Assembly: GCA_023395435.1 (NCBI GenBank)
Contig: JAEWZG010000021.1
Coordinates: forward strand, 1-25,831
Source: Bacillota bacterium
Lineage (GTDB): Bacteria > Bacillota > Clostridia > Oscillospirales > Ruminococcaceae
DNA length: 25,831 nt
Direction of reading: 5' to 3'
The position numbers were made by a program, and so were the translations under genes. Of this stretch, positions 15,773-24,457 are shown piece after piece; the stretch's first letter is position 1; every line of letters begins with the position of its first letter. The notes under the pieces were generated by a model, which saw nothing but the letters and a program-made list of their open reading frames with translations, was not told where the DNA came from and made no database searches.

Positions 15773-16143
15773 TGAAAATTGCAATACCTGTTGAGGAGGA
15801 ATCACTGGATACACCAGTATGCGTATCGTTTGGAAGAACACCACTTTTTGTGATATTTGATACCGAAAATGCTAAATATGAATTTATTGATAACAGTGCT
15901 GCAGCAAGTCAAGGCGGCGCAGGTATAAAAGTAGCCCAGCTTCTTGCAGATAAAGGAGCAGAAGTTGTTATTACATTCCGATGTGGCGAAAATGCAGCAG
16001 CAGTATTAAAGCCTGCTGAAATTATGTTATACAAAGCTGTAGAAGGAACAGCCTATGATAATATTGAAAAGTTTAAATGTAATGAATTAACTCTTTTGAA
16101 AGATATTCATCCAGGTTTTCATAATCATGGGGGCAAGCAGTAA
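15772..16143 (+). CDS. NifX/NifB-C-like dinitrogenase cofactor-binding domain protein
   Basis: 123 residues forming a single RNase H-like NifX/NafY domain: KIAIPVEEESLDTPVCVSFG at the start, then GGAGIKVAQLLADKGAEVVI. This fold binds Fe-Mo-cofactor precursors in nitrogenase systems and a Mo-Cu cluster in the orange protein of Desulfovibrio. No nitrogenase genes are present here, so another metal-sulfur cluster is the likely ligand (inference). The tail ends in HPGFHNHGGKQ, a possible metal-binding His cluster. One-base overlaps (TAATG) tie it to the genes on both sides. Confidence 0.88.
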   Translation: MKIAIPVEEESLDTPVCVSFGRTPLFVIFDTENAKYEFIDNSAAASQGGAGIKVAQLLADKGAEVVITFRCGENAAAVLKPAEIMLYKAVEGTAYDNIEKFKCNELTLLKDIHPGFHNHGGKQ

Positions 16144-16976
16144 TGCAGGTTGCTGTTTTAAGTGGAAAGGGTGGTACAGGTAAAACTTTTATTTCTGTCA
16201 ATCTCGCATGTGTGACTGAAAATTCAGTATATGTGGATTGTGATGTAGAAGAACCAAACGGACATCTTTTCTTGAAACCGGAGATAACAAAAAAGCAATC
16301 TGTTACAGTTAATGTTCCCGAATGGACAAAAACGAATTGTATTTTTTGTCGTAGGTGTGTAGATTTTTGCCGATATAATGCACTTGCTATGATAAAGGAA
16401 AAACTGTATGTTTTTAATGAAGTCTGTCACTCTTGTGGTGGTTGTATGGTTCTTTGTCCACAGAAAGCTATTATAGAAATACCAAGAGAAATTGGATTTG
16501 TTGAAACAGGCAAATCAAAAGATGTAACAGTTCTGACTGGATGCCTTAATACAGGCGAGGTTTCTGGTGTGCCTGTAATAAAAGCCTTGCTTAATAATAT
16601 TAACGAGAGTAAGAATACTATAATTGACTGCCCGCCAGGAAGTGCTTGTGTTGTTATGGAAAGCATAAAAAAAGCTGATTATTGTTTGCTAGTTGCTGAG
16701 CCAACATTGTTTGGAGTGCATAATTTTCAAATGGTATATGATCTTGTAAAGCAGTTTAAAAAACCTTTTGGAGCAGTTTTAAACAAGAGCATTGAAAATG
16801 ATAATCCAGCCAGAAAATTTTGTGAGGTTAATAATATTCCTGTTCATTCCGAGTTTCAATATGATGAGAAGTTGGCAATTCTTAATTCAGATGGGTTAAT
16901 TGCTGTACGAGAATGTGAAGATTATAAAAATAAATTCATTCAGCTTTTATCTTCAGTAAAGGAGGCTGTTTCGTGA
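16143..16976 (+). CDS. MinD/Mrp-type ATPase with inserted 2[4Fe-4S] ferredoxin domain (first paralog)
   Basis: 277 residues. The deviant Walker A motif is LSGKGGTGKT at residues 6-15, followed by the switch VDCDVEEPN. Between about residues 60 and 110 lies a ferredoxin insert with two clusters, CIFCRRCVDFC and CHSCGGCMVLC. The second half has the MinD signature IIDCPPGSAC and VAEPTLFGVHN. Such proteins form a clostridial and sulfate-reducer family thought to assemble or handle iron-sulfur or mixed metal-sulfur clusters using ATP. It overlaps the NifX-like gene by one base and the second ATPase by four bases (GTGA), so a heterodimer of the two ATPases is likely (inference). Confidence 0.92.
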   Translation: MQVAVLSGKGGTGKTFISVNLACVTENSVYVDCDVEEPNGHLFLKPEITKKQSVTVNVPEWTKTNCIFCRRCVDFCRYNALAMIKEKLYVFNEVCHSCGGCMVLCPQKAIIEIPREIGFVETGKSKDVTVLTGCLNTGEVSGVPVIKALLNNINESKNTIIDCPPGSACVVMESIKKADYCLLVAEPTLFGVHNFQMVYDLVKQFKKPFGAVLNKSIENDNPARKFCEVNNIPVHSEFQYDEKLAILNSDGLIAVRECEDYKNKFIQLLSSVKEAVS

Positions 16977-17827
16977 AACAACTCCTTATTTTAAGCGGTA
17001 AAGGCGGAACGGGCAAAACAACTGTTTCATCGGCGCTTATTGCAATGAGTGGAGCAAGTGCATTTGCTGACTGTGATGTTGATGCACCTAATCTTCATCT
17101 TGTAGCAGCACAGGATATAAAACCTCAGACAACTAATTATTATGGGTTTCAAAAAGCACAAATTGATACCCAAATGTGTATAAAGTGTAGTAAATGCGAA
17201 GAAACTTGCCGATTTAATGCTATTCATGATTTTGTCGTTAATGTTTCGGAATGTGAGGGCTGTGCAGTTTGTTCTGAAGTCTGCCCGGTTAATGCAATAG
17301 AAATGAAAGATTATTCATCTGGTGAATTGATATTGCACAAAAATGAGCTAAATGTCTTTTCTTCAGCAAAACTAAAAACGGGAAGTGGTGCTTCGGGTAA
17401 GCTTGTTACTGCTGTAAAAAAACAGCTTAAAGATAATTCATGCGATGATAGTCTTGCAATAATAGACGGTTCACCTGGAATAGGATGTCCTGTAATTGCT
17501 TCAATCAGCGGGGTCAGCATGGTTTTATTAGTTGCAGAGCCGACTGTTTCGGGAATACACGATATGAAGCGCATTATTGAAACAGCAAATAAATTTGGCG
17601 TAATATGCGCTGTATGTATCAATAAATATGATATTAATGAAAGTAAATCTCGTGAAATCGAGGAATACTGCAATTCAATAGACATAAAAGTAATAGGAAG
17701 AATACCATACGATAAAACAGTTTCTATTGCGATCAATAATTGCAAAAGTATTGCTGAATATCCTGAAAGTAACGCAGCGAAAGCAATTGTGGAAATATGG
17801 TATAAAATAAATAATATATTATTATAA
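16973..17827 (+). CDS. MinD/Mrp-type ATPase with inserted 2[4Fe-4S] ferredoxin domain (second paralog)
   Basis: 284 residues from a GTG at 16973 that overlaps the stop of the first paralog, with AAAGGAGG upstream. Walker A is LSGKGGTGKTT, then ADCDVDAPNLHL. The inserted ferredoxin has CIKCSKCEETC and CEGCAVCSEVC (about residues 65-105). Later motifs are IIDGSPGIGCP and VAEPTVSGIHD. The architecture equals that of the upstream gene but the sequences are clearly diverged, so the duplication is old and the usual two-subunit arrangement is kept. Probable partner of the first paralog and of the NifX-like proteins in cluster handling (inference). Confidence 0.92.
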   Translation: MKQLLILSGKGGTGKTTVSSALIAMSGASAFADCDVDAPNLHLVAAQDIKPQTTNYYGFQKAQIDTQMCIKCSKCEETCRFNAIHDFVVNVSECEGCAVCSEVCPVNAIEMKDYSSGELILHKNELNVFSSAKLKTGSGASGKLVTAVKKQLKDNSCDDSLAIIDGSPGIGCPVIASISGVSMVLLVAEPTVSGIHDMKRIIETANKFGVICAVCINKYDINESKSREIEEYCNSIDIKVIGRIPYDKTVSIAINNCKSIAEYPESNAAKAIVEIWYKINNILL

Positions 17828-17839
17828 GGAGAGTTTAAT

Positions 17840-18196
17840 ATGAAAATAGCTACAGCGAGTGAAGGAAAAATGGTAACAGAGCATTTTGGCCATTGTGAGG
17901 GTTTTAATATCTTTGATTCAGAAAACGGAAAAATAACAGGTAGTACATTTGTGCCTAATCCAGGACACAGACCAGGTTTTCTTCCAGTTTTTCTTGCAGA
18001 AAAAAATGTTAAGGTTATTATCTCAGGTGGAATGGGACAGGGAGCAATTGATATATTCACCGAAAAAGGCATTAAAGTAATAACAGGTGCTTCAGGTGTT
18101 GCAGAAGAGGTTGTTAATAATTATCTTCAAGGTAAATTGAAATCTACTGGCTCAGTTTGTCATGAACATAAGCACCATGATGAGTGTGGAGAATAG
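17840..18196 (+). CDS. Second NifX-like protein with His/Cys-rich tail
   Basis: 118 residues; AAGGAGAG precedes the ATG and the gap to the second ATPase is 12 nt. The NifX-like fold is shown by KIATASEGKMVTEHFGHCEG, PGHRPGFLPVFLAEKNVKVI and SGGMGQGAIDIF. It differs from the first NifX-like protein by having the GHRPGFLP segment typical of the group fused or adjacent to Mrp ATPases, and by a C-terminal metal-binding tail (CHEHKHHDECGE). The last gene of the operon. The tail suggests capture or transfer of a metal ion (inference). Confidence 0.9.
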   Translation: MKIATASEGKMVTEHFGHCEGFNIFDSENGKITGSTFVPNPGHRPGFLPVFLAEKNVKVIISGGMGQGAIDIFTEKGIKVITGASGVAEEVVNNYLQGKLKSTGSVCHEHKHHDECGE

Positions 18197-18294
18197 TATT
18201 AATCGGAGTACAAGTGATTCTAAAATAGGTAAATTTAAATAAGGTATTTCATAATTCGATTGCCTATGTTGAATATATGTTCAAATTAATTATA

Positions 18295-18341
18295 ATAAGA
18301 AAAGCAGCAGTATTTATTGAAAATACTGCTGCTTTTCTTAT
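18295..18341. terminator. Strong bidirectional terminator
   Basis: A perfect 21-bp stem (18295-18315 with 18321-18341) and 5-nt loop, with AAGAAAAG on one side and CTTTTCTT on the other. It lies between the convergent NifX-like operon and sleC and can serve both. Confidence 0.92.
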
Positions 18342-18381
18342 AAGATTAACCATCTAATCATTTTATTAAATTTACGATTAG

Positions 18382-19611
18382 TTAAAGTTCTGATATTTTT
18401 TTAACTGCAACAAAAATATTTGAAATTTCATACCAAGTTGCAAAGTCAACATTACCAGTCTGAGGAAGATCAAATATTTCCTGAAAAATTTTTACTGCAT
18501 TTTGAGTTTGCTCACCATAGTATCCTGTTACGGGAAGTTTAGGAATTTTGGGATAATTGTTTGAAATAGCATTAAGCTGCTCTTGAATTGTTCTTACATC
18601 GTTATTAGTTGTGCCAAATGAAAGGGTTGTTCCACCAAATGATTTTGGCACACCCGCAACCTTTGGTGCAACTTCATAATAGGAATCATAGCCATAAAAA
18701 CTCTTCAATATGTTAATTGACGAAAATCCTTGGTCGCCTAAATCCTTTGAGCCCCACTGTGTCATTCCTTCACAACTAACTCTTTTCCCATCACAATATT
18801 GTGTAAAAAGTGGTTGCTTTATTTCTGGTTTTGTTAGATAAGTTGAAAATATTTCATCAACTATTACTGAGATTTTGTCATAAATATTTCTACCATAGCT
18901 GAAAGCATGGTCATATGCAGTACTATTGGTTATTGTAAAGTCATATCCCTTGCCACGATACCATTCTGTGTAAACTCTGTTAAGTGTGAAAGAAATAATA
19001 GCAATTACATTTGCTTTTATTGATTCAGCAGGCCACGTTGAATATATTTCACAGCATGCGACATTTTTAATATATTCCTTATATGTAACCCATACATTCT
19101 CTGCTTGTTGATTATTCGGTGTGCCGAGGTGAACTATTATGTATTCTGGAACTACTACTTCCGGCAGAACTACAAAACTATAACTTTCAGGAAGTGGCTT
19201 AACCTCAGCTTCTGGTATTTTTGGAGGATATACGCCCCAAAGGACGGGTTCACTTATTAAAATTTTCCGTACTAAATCATTGTTATCAGTACGATACTTC
19301 ATTTTGGCAGGTTGTATTGTCGCAGTGGTGGACATGATTTGTACACCTTCAACCTTAAGAAGTTCAAATCCGTTTGATTCAACAAAAACGTTATACTCTG
19401 AATATGGCTTCATATTGCTATATTCCAAGGAATACTCGACTGGAGGAGCAGGCAACTCAACAACTGGAGTCTGACCAGACGAATTTGTTATAAACTCCTC
19501 AATTACTGATTCTGAATTTCTATCAGTAATTGTAACTTTAGCATTCTCAATAGGCATTCCGACATCGTTTGCGTATACATTGACGCTTAACTGACCATAA
19601 CCATTGCTCAT
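18382..19611 (-). CDS. sleC: Spore cortex-lytic enzyme SleC (zymogen)
   Basis: 409 residues; ATG at 19611 follows AGAGGTGAT. The N-terminus (about 1-105) is a beta-rich pro-region (LSVNVYANDVGMPIENAKVT). The middle (about 155-320) is a SpoIID-like lytic transglycosylase domain with YIKNVACCEIYSTWPAESIK, in which E188 corresponds to the catalytic glutamate, and CEGMTQWGSKDLG further on. The last 75 residues are a peptidoglycan-binding domain (VRTIQEQLNAI, TGYYGEQTQNAVKIFQ). This layout is that of SleC of Clostridium perfringens and C. difficile, which is stored inactive in the spore, is cleaved by Csp proteases and then degrades the cortex. Two csp-type genes lie directly divergent. Expression in the mother cell during sporulation is expected from the family. 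Confidence 0.88.
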   Translation of the reverse strand: MSNGYGQLSVNVYANDVGMPIENAKVTITDRNSESVIEEFITNSSGQTPVVELPAPPVEYSLEYSNMKPYSEYNVFVESNGFELLKVEGVQIMSTTATIQPAKMKYRTDNNDLVRKILISEPVLWGVYPPKIPEAEVKPLPESYSFVVLPEVVVPEYIIVHLGTPNNQQAENVWVTYKEYIKNVACCEIYSTWPAESIKANVIAIISFTLNRVYTEWYRGKGYDFTITNSTAYDHAFSYGRNIYDKISVIVDEIFSTYLTKPEIKQPLFTQYCDGKRVSCEGMTQWGSKDLGDQGFSSINILKSFYGYDSYYEVAPKVAGVPKSFGGTTLSFGTTNNDVRTIQEQLNAISNNYPKIPKLPVTGYYGEQTQNAVKIFQEIFDLPQTGNVDFATWYEISNIFVAVKKISEL

Positions 19612-19621
19612 ATTAATATCA

Positions 19622-19646
19622 CCTCTTGCATATAGTATATGAGAGG
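19622..19646. promoter_or_regulatory. Near-palindrome in the sleC/csp divergent region
   Basis: CCTCT and CATATA on the left pair with TATATG and AGAGG on the right around a central G, with a 2-nt bulge. It covers the sleC ribosome site (minus strand AGAGG) and the space where both divergent promoters must lie (73 nt between the genes). Confidence 0.5.
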
Positions 19647-19684
19647 ATTTCTCTTTTTGGAACAGATAATCGGAGGAAATTTAT

Positions 19685-21292
19685 ATGCCATCGGATAATT
19701 CATTTATAGAGTTGATAGTAAAATTTAGTGGAGATATTTTCGGAGTCAGCACTGCCGTAAATGGAAGTGCTGAAATTATTACTTGCAATTATGCTATATT
19801 AACTATTCCATCAGACAGGGTAGAGGAATTGTTACTTTTCGAAGAAGTAGAATATTATGAAACAGCAAAGGATATTTCAGCAGCTCCTATGTTATATTAT
19901 GAAATGGGAAACGTAGGTATTAGTCCTGTTAGGGATGGTAGATTCAAATTAAGAGGTAGGGGTGTTATAGTAGGAATAATTGACTCAGGAATTGATTATA
20001 CTCATAGAGAATTTATAACACCCGATAATAATAGCCGTATACTTTATATATGGGATCAAAGTGCTGATGGAATCCCGCCTAATGGTTTTATTTTCGGCGT
20101 AGAATATGATCGTAATATGATAAATTATGCACTTAGCACAGGTAATCCGTATGAAATTCTGCCAAGTAGAGATCTTGTTGGCCATGGCACAGCGGTTGCG
20201 GGAATTGCTGTAGGAAATAGTGGTATTGCCACCGAAGCGAGCATTATTTCCGTTAAGCTTGGCAATAAGGGTACTGCTAAAACAACAGATATTCTGCGCG
20301 GAGTTAGATATCTAATTGATAAAGCTCTATTGCTAAAAATGCCACTTGTGATTAATATTAGTTATGGTATGAATAATGGCTCTCACACTGGTGATTCACT
20401 TTTTGAAGAGTGTCTGAATTCTCTATGCAGTATGTGGAAAACATCAATTGTAGTTGCAGCAGGAAATGAAGGTGGAGCGGGTCATCATTCAAGTGTAGTG
20501 TTAACAACTGGAAAAACAGAGGAAATAGAATTTGCTTGCCCATATAAGTTGGGGAATTTATACGTTGATATATGGAAAAGCTTTAATGACAATATAGATT
20601 TTGAACTTATCGCACCAAACAAGGTTTCATCGGGTAATATCACCCCAAAAGACGTTTCAAAAGTAATCCGTTATGGTGAATATACTGTTACCGTATACTA
20701 CAAACCAATAACACATTATAGCAGAAAGCAGGAAATTATATTTTTATTTAGTGATAGTAATTTTATGATAGGCATTTGGGATTTGCGCATAAAGTGTAGT
20801 AAAGCAGTTGACGGTAGGGTTAATTTATGGCTACCAACAGTTGCAGAGGTATCCGCAAACACAGCTTTTCTGCAGCCAGATGATCTTTTGACAATAACTT
20901 TGCCAGCTACTGTCAATAATGTAATAAGTGTGGGAGGGTATAATTCATTACTTAACAGTATAGCTTTTTTTTCTGGAAAGGGCGACAAAAATTTACATAA
21001 GCCTGATATTGTCGCTCCAGCAGTAAACATTTATTCAAGTAAGGTTGGTGGTGGTTTCGATACCTTTTCCGGCACAAGTATGGCTGCTCCGTTTGTAAGT
21101 GGTTCGGCAGCACTTATGATGGACTGGGGAATTGTTAATGGCAGAAAGCCATTTTTGTATAATCAGATGTTAAAAGGTTATCTAATAAAAGGTGCTACAC
21201 GAAATAAAAATATAGAATATCCCGACAGTGCATGGGGCTATGGATCACTAAATCTAATACAAACTATGGAACTTCTTGAATCTGATATATGA
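19685..21292 (+). CDS. Csp-type subtilisin-like germination protease (first)
   Basis: 535 residues; CGGAGG precedes the ATG. It is an S8 family peptidase with all three catalytic residues: D100 in GIIDSGIDYTH, H167 in GHGTAVAGIA and S465 in SGTSMAAPF, plus the oxyanion segment AAGNEGG. Residues 1 to about 75 look like the prodomain. A long jelly-roll-like insert of about 135 residues between the oxyanion region and the Ser (FELIAPN, YTVTVYYKP, GIWDLRIKC) is characteristic of CspA/B/C. Csp proteases lack signal peptides, are packed in the spore and activate proSleC on germination. With an intact triad it is a candidate for the active SleC-processing enzyme (CspB role), but which Csp letter applies cannot be decided. 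Confidence 0.88.
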   Translation: MPSDNSFIELIVKFSGDIFGVSTAVNGSAEIITCNYAILTIPSDRVEELLLFEEVEYYETAKDISAAPMLYYEMGNVGISPVRDGRFKLRGRGVIVGIIDSGIDYTHREFITPDNNSRILYIWDQSADGIPPNGFIFGVEYDRNMINYALSTGNPYEILPSRDLVGHGTAVAGIAVGNSGIATEASIISVKLGNKGTAKTTDILRGVRYLIDKALLLKMPLVINISYGMNNGSHTGDSLFEECLNSLCSMWKTSIVVAAGNEGGAGHHSSVVLTTGKTEEIEFACPYKLGNLYVDIWKSFNDNIDFELIAPNKVSSGNITPKDVSKVIRYGEYTVTVYYKPITHYSRKQEIIFLFSDSNFMIGIWDLRIKCSKAVDGRVNLWLPTVAEVSANTAFLQPDDLLTITLPATVNNVISVGGYNSLLNSIAFFSGKGDKNLHKPDIVAPAVNIYSSKVGGGFDTFSGTSMAAPFVSGSAALMMDWGIVNGRKPFLYNQMLKGYLIKGATRNKNIEYPDSAWGYGSLNLIQTMELLESDI

Positions 21293-21304
21293 GGAGGTTT
21301 TTCA

Positions 21305-23005
21305 GTGACACAAGAACAATTTGACTTTTTATATTCTGAAAACACATTAGATTTCATAGTAAGACGCTCAGATTTTATCAATAACCTTCAAAATCGGGAC
21401 GATATATATGTCGCAATGACTCTTGCTGGAAGATACGATCTTGCATATACTAATATTAATAATATACAAGAGATCATCGATCTTCTTGGCTCAAGCTATA
21501 TCAGTTCTGCATCAATATTATTAGGTCTTCTTGATACTATTCATCTTGATGCTGCAGCGATTACACCTGTTCAGTATCAGCCCTATCTTGATTTACAGGG
21601 AAGAGGCGTTGCAATAGGAATAGTTGATACAGGAATTGATTACACTCAAGATGTTTTCAGATATGAGGATGGAACGAGCAAAATACTTGCTATATACGAT
21701 CAGACCATTAAAAGCTATAATCCTCCTGGCGACTTTTCAATCGGAGCAGAATATACAAATGAACAAATTAATGCTGCTTTGCGTTCTCAAAATCCTTATG
21801 AGATAGTCCCGCATAGGGATGAATCAGGGCATGGCACCTTCCTAGCTTCGGTTGCTTCTGGAAGAATTACTGATAACTTCAGCGGTGCTGCACCTGATAG
21901 CTCACTTATTGTTGTAAAAGTGCGAAGGGTACGTCAATATTGGTTGGATAGTTATGGAGTGCCAAAGGATTTGAAATATGCTTTTGGATCAATCTCGGTT
22001 ATGGTAGGAGTTGAATATATAGTTAGAAAAGCACAACAGCTTGGTATACCTGTTGTAATTTGTATTGGTCTTGGAAGTAATTATGGCTCACATGATGGAT
22101 TTAGTCTTTTTGAGGAATATCTTGCTGGAGTTTCAAACCTTAGAGGCATATGTCTTTGTACAGCGGCAGGCAATGAAGCTCAGGCAAGACATCATGTGCG
22201 TAAAACAATGTCTGCATTAAATAAAGAAGAAAACATTGATATAAAGGTTGGAGAAAGTAGCGGAAACATATACATGAGCTTATGGAATTCTGTTTCCGAC
22301 AAGATGTCAGTAGGAATTATTTCCCCAACAGGCGAAATAATTAGTCGTGTACCTTCTCGTTCTGGATATACATTTACTCAAAGACTTGTTCTTGAGCCGT
22401 CAACAATAAGTATAGAATATTATTTTCCTGTTGAAGGTAGCAGCGACCAGCTAACTATAGTAAAAATCTTAAATGCAACTCCAGGGATTTGGACGATTAA
22501 AGTATATGGGGATATAATACTAAGCGGAGTATATGATGCATGGTTGCCTCTGACGGGATTTATTAGTGATGAAATAGAATTTCTGGATGCAACTCCGTAT
22601 GGGACTGTAACCGTGCCAGCAACAGCATTTGGAGCCATTAGCTGTGGGGCGTACGATCATCTTAACAATAGTCTATACGCAGAATCATCATGGGGACCAA
22701 CACGTTCAATGGCTTTGGCACCTACTCTTGTTGCTCCTGGGGTAGACATAAGTGGTTACTATCCCACGGGCCTTGGTACAATGAGTGGAACAAGCGTAGC
22801 CACAGCTATTACAGCAGGTGCCTCTGCATTGCTTATGCAATGGGGAATAGTACAGGGAAATGATGTTTCATTAAGTACATATCAGGTCAGAGCTTATCTG
22901 ATAAGAGGATGTTCAAGAATGGAATCAATATCATATCCTAATACACAGTGGGGATATGGAAAGCTTAATTTGCTTCAAACCTTTAACAGACTTAGAGAAA
23001 TGTAA
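21305..23005 (+). CDS. Csp-type subtilisin-like germination protease (second)
   Basis: 566 residues from GTG 21305, with GAGGAGG upstream and a 12-nt gap from the first csp gene. The triad is complete: D108 in GIVDTGIDYTQ, H176 in GHGTFLASVA and S497 in SGTSVATAIT, with AAGNEAQ as oxyanion segment. It has the same Csp insert (IISPTGEI, IWTIKVYGD). In C. difficile two of the three Csp domains (CspA, CspC) have lost catalytic residues and CspC acts as a germinant sensor. Here both proteins keep them, as in C. perfringens. The N-terminus (FDFLYSENTLDFIVR) differs from that of the first. Ends before a terminator hairpin. Confidence 0.88.
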   Translation: MTQEQFDFLYSENTLDFIVRRSDFINNLQNRDDIYVAMTLAGRYDLAYTNINNIQEIIDLLGSSYISSASILLGLLDTIHLDAAAITPVQYQPYLDLQGRGVAIGIVDTGIDYTQDVFRYEDGTSKILAIYDQTIKSYNPPGDFSIGAEYTNEQINAALRSQNPYEIVPHRDESGHGTFLASVASGRITDNFSGAAPDSSLIVVKVRRVRQYWLDSYGVPKDLKYAFGSISVMVGVEYIVRKAQQLGIPVVICIGLGSNYGSHDGFSLFEEYLAGVSNLRGICLCTAAGNEAQARHHVRKTMSALNKEENIDIKVGESSGNIYMSLWNSVSDKMSVGIISPTGEIISRVPSRSGYTFTQRLVLEPSTISIEYYFPVEGSSDQLTIVKILNATPGIWTIKVYGDIILSGVYDAWLPLTGFISDEIEFLDATPYGTVTVPATAFGAISCGAYDHLNNSLYAESSWGPTRSMALAPTLVAPGVDISGYYPTGLGTMSGTSVATAITAGASALLMQWGIVQGNDVSLSTYQVRAYLIRGCSRMESISYPNTQWGYGKLNLLQTFNRLREM

Positions 23006-23063
23006 AAAAGAATATTTAAAATAAATTGTATGTCGCTTTTTATCTATACCTCAATATATATTA

Positions 23064-23103
23064 TACCCCTTTCAAACGTTATCGACTGAAAGGGGTAATT
23101 TTA
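23064..23103. terminator. Terminator between csp operon and antiporter gene
   Basis: Perfect 11-bp stem (23064-23074 with 23087-23097), 12-nt loop, followed by ATTTTAT. It lies between convergent genes and may be used from both sides. Confidence 0.75.
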
Positions 23104-23145
23104 TACACATTAAAACAAGTTATATTGAATATCAGTATTAATAAA

Positions 23146-24339
23146 TTATACCGAATAGTTTTCTGACTTTTTTAATAGTTTTTTATAAGTCAAATCAACC
23201 ATCAATGCTCCGAAAGGTGCTGTTATTATAATGGAAAGTACTGCTATGGATAAAACAAGCCCTCCGCATTCAAGTCCCATTGCAAGTGGAATTGCACCAA
23301 TGGCAGCCTGAACTGTTGCCTTTGGTGTATATGCAAGCATGCAGAATATTCGTTCTTTACTATTTAACTTTGCTTTAATAAGTGAAATAAAAACGCCAAG
23401 CATTCTGAAAACTAGTGCAATTATAAGTAAAATGACTGCAGATACTCCATATTTTGTTATACTATTAATTTGTACAGTTGAACCGACAAGAACAAATAAT
23501 ACTATTTCAGCTGCCACCCATAACTTGTTATATTTATTTGAAAGACGCTTTGCAAGAACAGGGTATTTGGCAAACAGAGTCATTCCAACAACCATAATAG
23601 CAATTAATCCAGATACACGTACATAATCATAAAATAAATCCTGAAATGCTATTATAAGGAATGATAGACTCATCAGAATAATTATTTTTGCACTGTCGCG
23701 TATATGGATTTTTCTGAAGAAAAGATTAAGAAACAATCCCGCCGATATTCCGAGAGCTATTCCTAAAATTATAGAGGTTGGTATCTGTATAAAATTAATA
23801 ATTGATGCATTATTTCCAGCTAAAATTGAAGAAAAAGATGTAAAAAGCACTATTACATACACATCATCTGCAGAAGCGCCGGCCAAAATAATATGTGGAA
23901 TTTGCTTGTCTGTTCCAAAGCCTTCGTTCATAACTTTAAGCATTCTAGGAACAACAACAGCTGGTGAAACAGCGGCTATTACTGAGCCTATAAGTGCAGC
24001 TTCAAAATAAGAAATATTAAATAGAAGTGGCGCAAAAATAATTGTTCCGATAATTTCAAAGCTGGCAGGAACAAAACACATTAATAATGCACATCTTCCG
24101 GACTTTTTTAATTCTTTTATATCTAGAGAAAGACCAGCACGCGTTAGTATAACTACCAAAGCTATCTGGCGAAGGTCAGCGGAAATGGCAAGGATTGATT
24201 TGTCAATAAGATTTAAAAAATAAGGTCCAAGAATAATTCCAGTTGCAATCATTCCTATAAGTGCAGGTAATTGTATTTTCTTAAAAATCCATCCAAGGAA
24301 CATACCAATAAGAAAAATAAAAGCAATACTTGTGAGCAT
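23146..24339 (-). CDS. Monovalent cation:proton antiporter family protein under fluoride riboswitch control
   Basis: 397 residues from ATG 24339, chosen because AGGAGG (24347-24352) is 7 nt upstream; the in-frame GTG at 24360 would put this ribosome site inside the gene. About twelve hydrophobic helices are visible. Characteristic motifs are LPALIGMIATGIILGP, LTRAGLSLDIKEL, VIAAVSPAVVVPRML and GASADDVYVIVLF. The paired acidic residues (DD) in the sixth-helix region point to the ion-binding site of electrogenic CPA antiporters. No C-terminal NAD-binding (RCK) domain is present. CPA antiporters are a known class of fluoride-riboswitch genes, so this one probably supports fluoride resistance by expelling fluoride or by managing the linked Na+/H+ balance (inference). 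Confidence 0.88.
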   Translation of the reverse strand: MLTSIAFIFLIGMFLGWIFKKIQLPALIGMIATGIILGPYFLNLIDKSILAISADLRQIALVVILTRAGLSLDIKELKKSGRCALLMCFVPASFEIIGTIIFAPLLFNISYFEAALIGSVIAAVSPAVVVPRMLKVMNEGFGTDKQIPHIILAGASADDVYVIVLFTSFSSILAGNNASIINFIQIPTSIILGIALGISAGLFLNLFFRKIHIRDSAKIIILMSLSFLIIAFQDLFYDYVRVSGLIAIMVVGMTLFAKYPVLAKRLSNKYNKLWVAAEIVLFVLVGSTVQINSITKYGVSAVILLIIALVFRMLGVFISLIKAKLNSKERIFCMLAYTPKATVQAAIGAIPLAMGLECGGLVLSIAVLSIIITAPFGALMVDLTYKKLLKKSENYSV

Positions 24340-24360
24340 AAAACATCCTCCTAATAACAC

Positions 24361-24407
24361 AGAAAAAGCTGATAGCTTCTGCGTAAAAATGCAGAAGTCA
24401 TCAGCTT
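24361..24407 (-). terminator. Expression-platform terminator of the fluoride riboswitch
   Basis: On the minus strand AAGCTGA (24407-24401) pairs with TCAGCTT (24372-24366) and CTTCTGC (24397-24391) with GCAGAAG (24382-24376), with a 3x3 internal loop and an 8-nt apical loop. TTTTTCT follows. Its 5' arm is the 3' half of the aptamer, so ligand binding should prevent its formation: an ON switch. Confidence 0.85.
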
Positions 24408-24450
24408 AAATTAGCAGTTTAGGTTACCCATGGGACAACTTCATTCCCGT
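24391..24450 (-). promoter_or_regulatory. Fluoride riboswitch aptamer (crcB motif)
   Basis: Read on the minus strand, GGGAATGAAGT, TCCC, AAACTGCT and AGCTGATGACTTCTGC occur in the order of the crcB consensus. GAAGT pairs with ACTTC, GGGA with TCCC, and the GCT/AGC stem encloses a short loop; a small extra hairpin (ATGGGTAACCT) sits before AAACTGC. The AAACTGC and GCTGATG elements are the nearly invariant part of known fluoride aptamers. It starts a few bases after the promoter. Confidence 0.85.
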
Positions 24451-24457
24451 ATATTTT

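Noticed and set aside
17311..18072. A 253-codon open frame on the minus strand
   Set aside because: It lies opposite the second MinD-type ATPase and the second NifX-like gene, both certain, and its translation has no recognisable domain.
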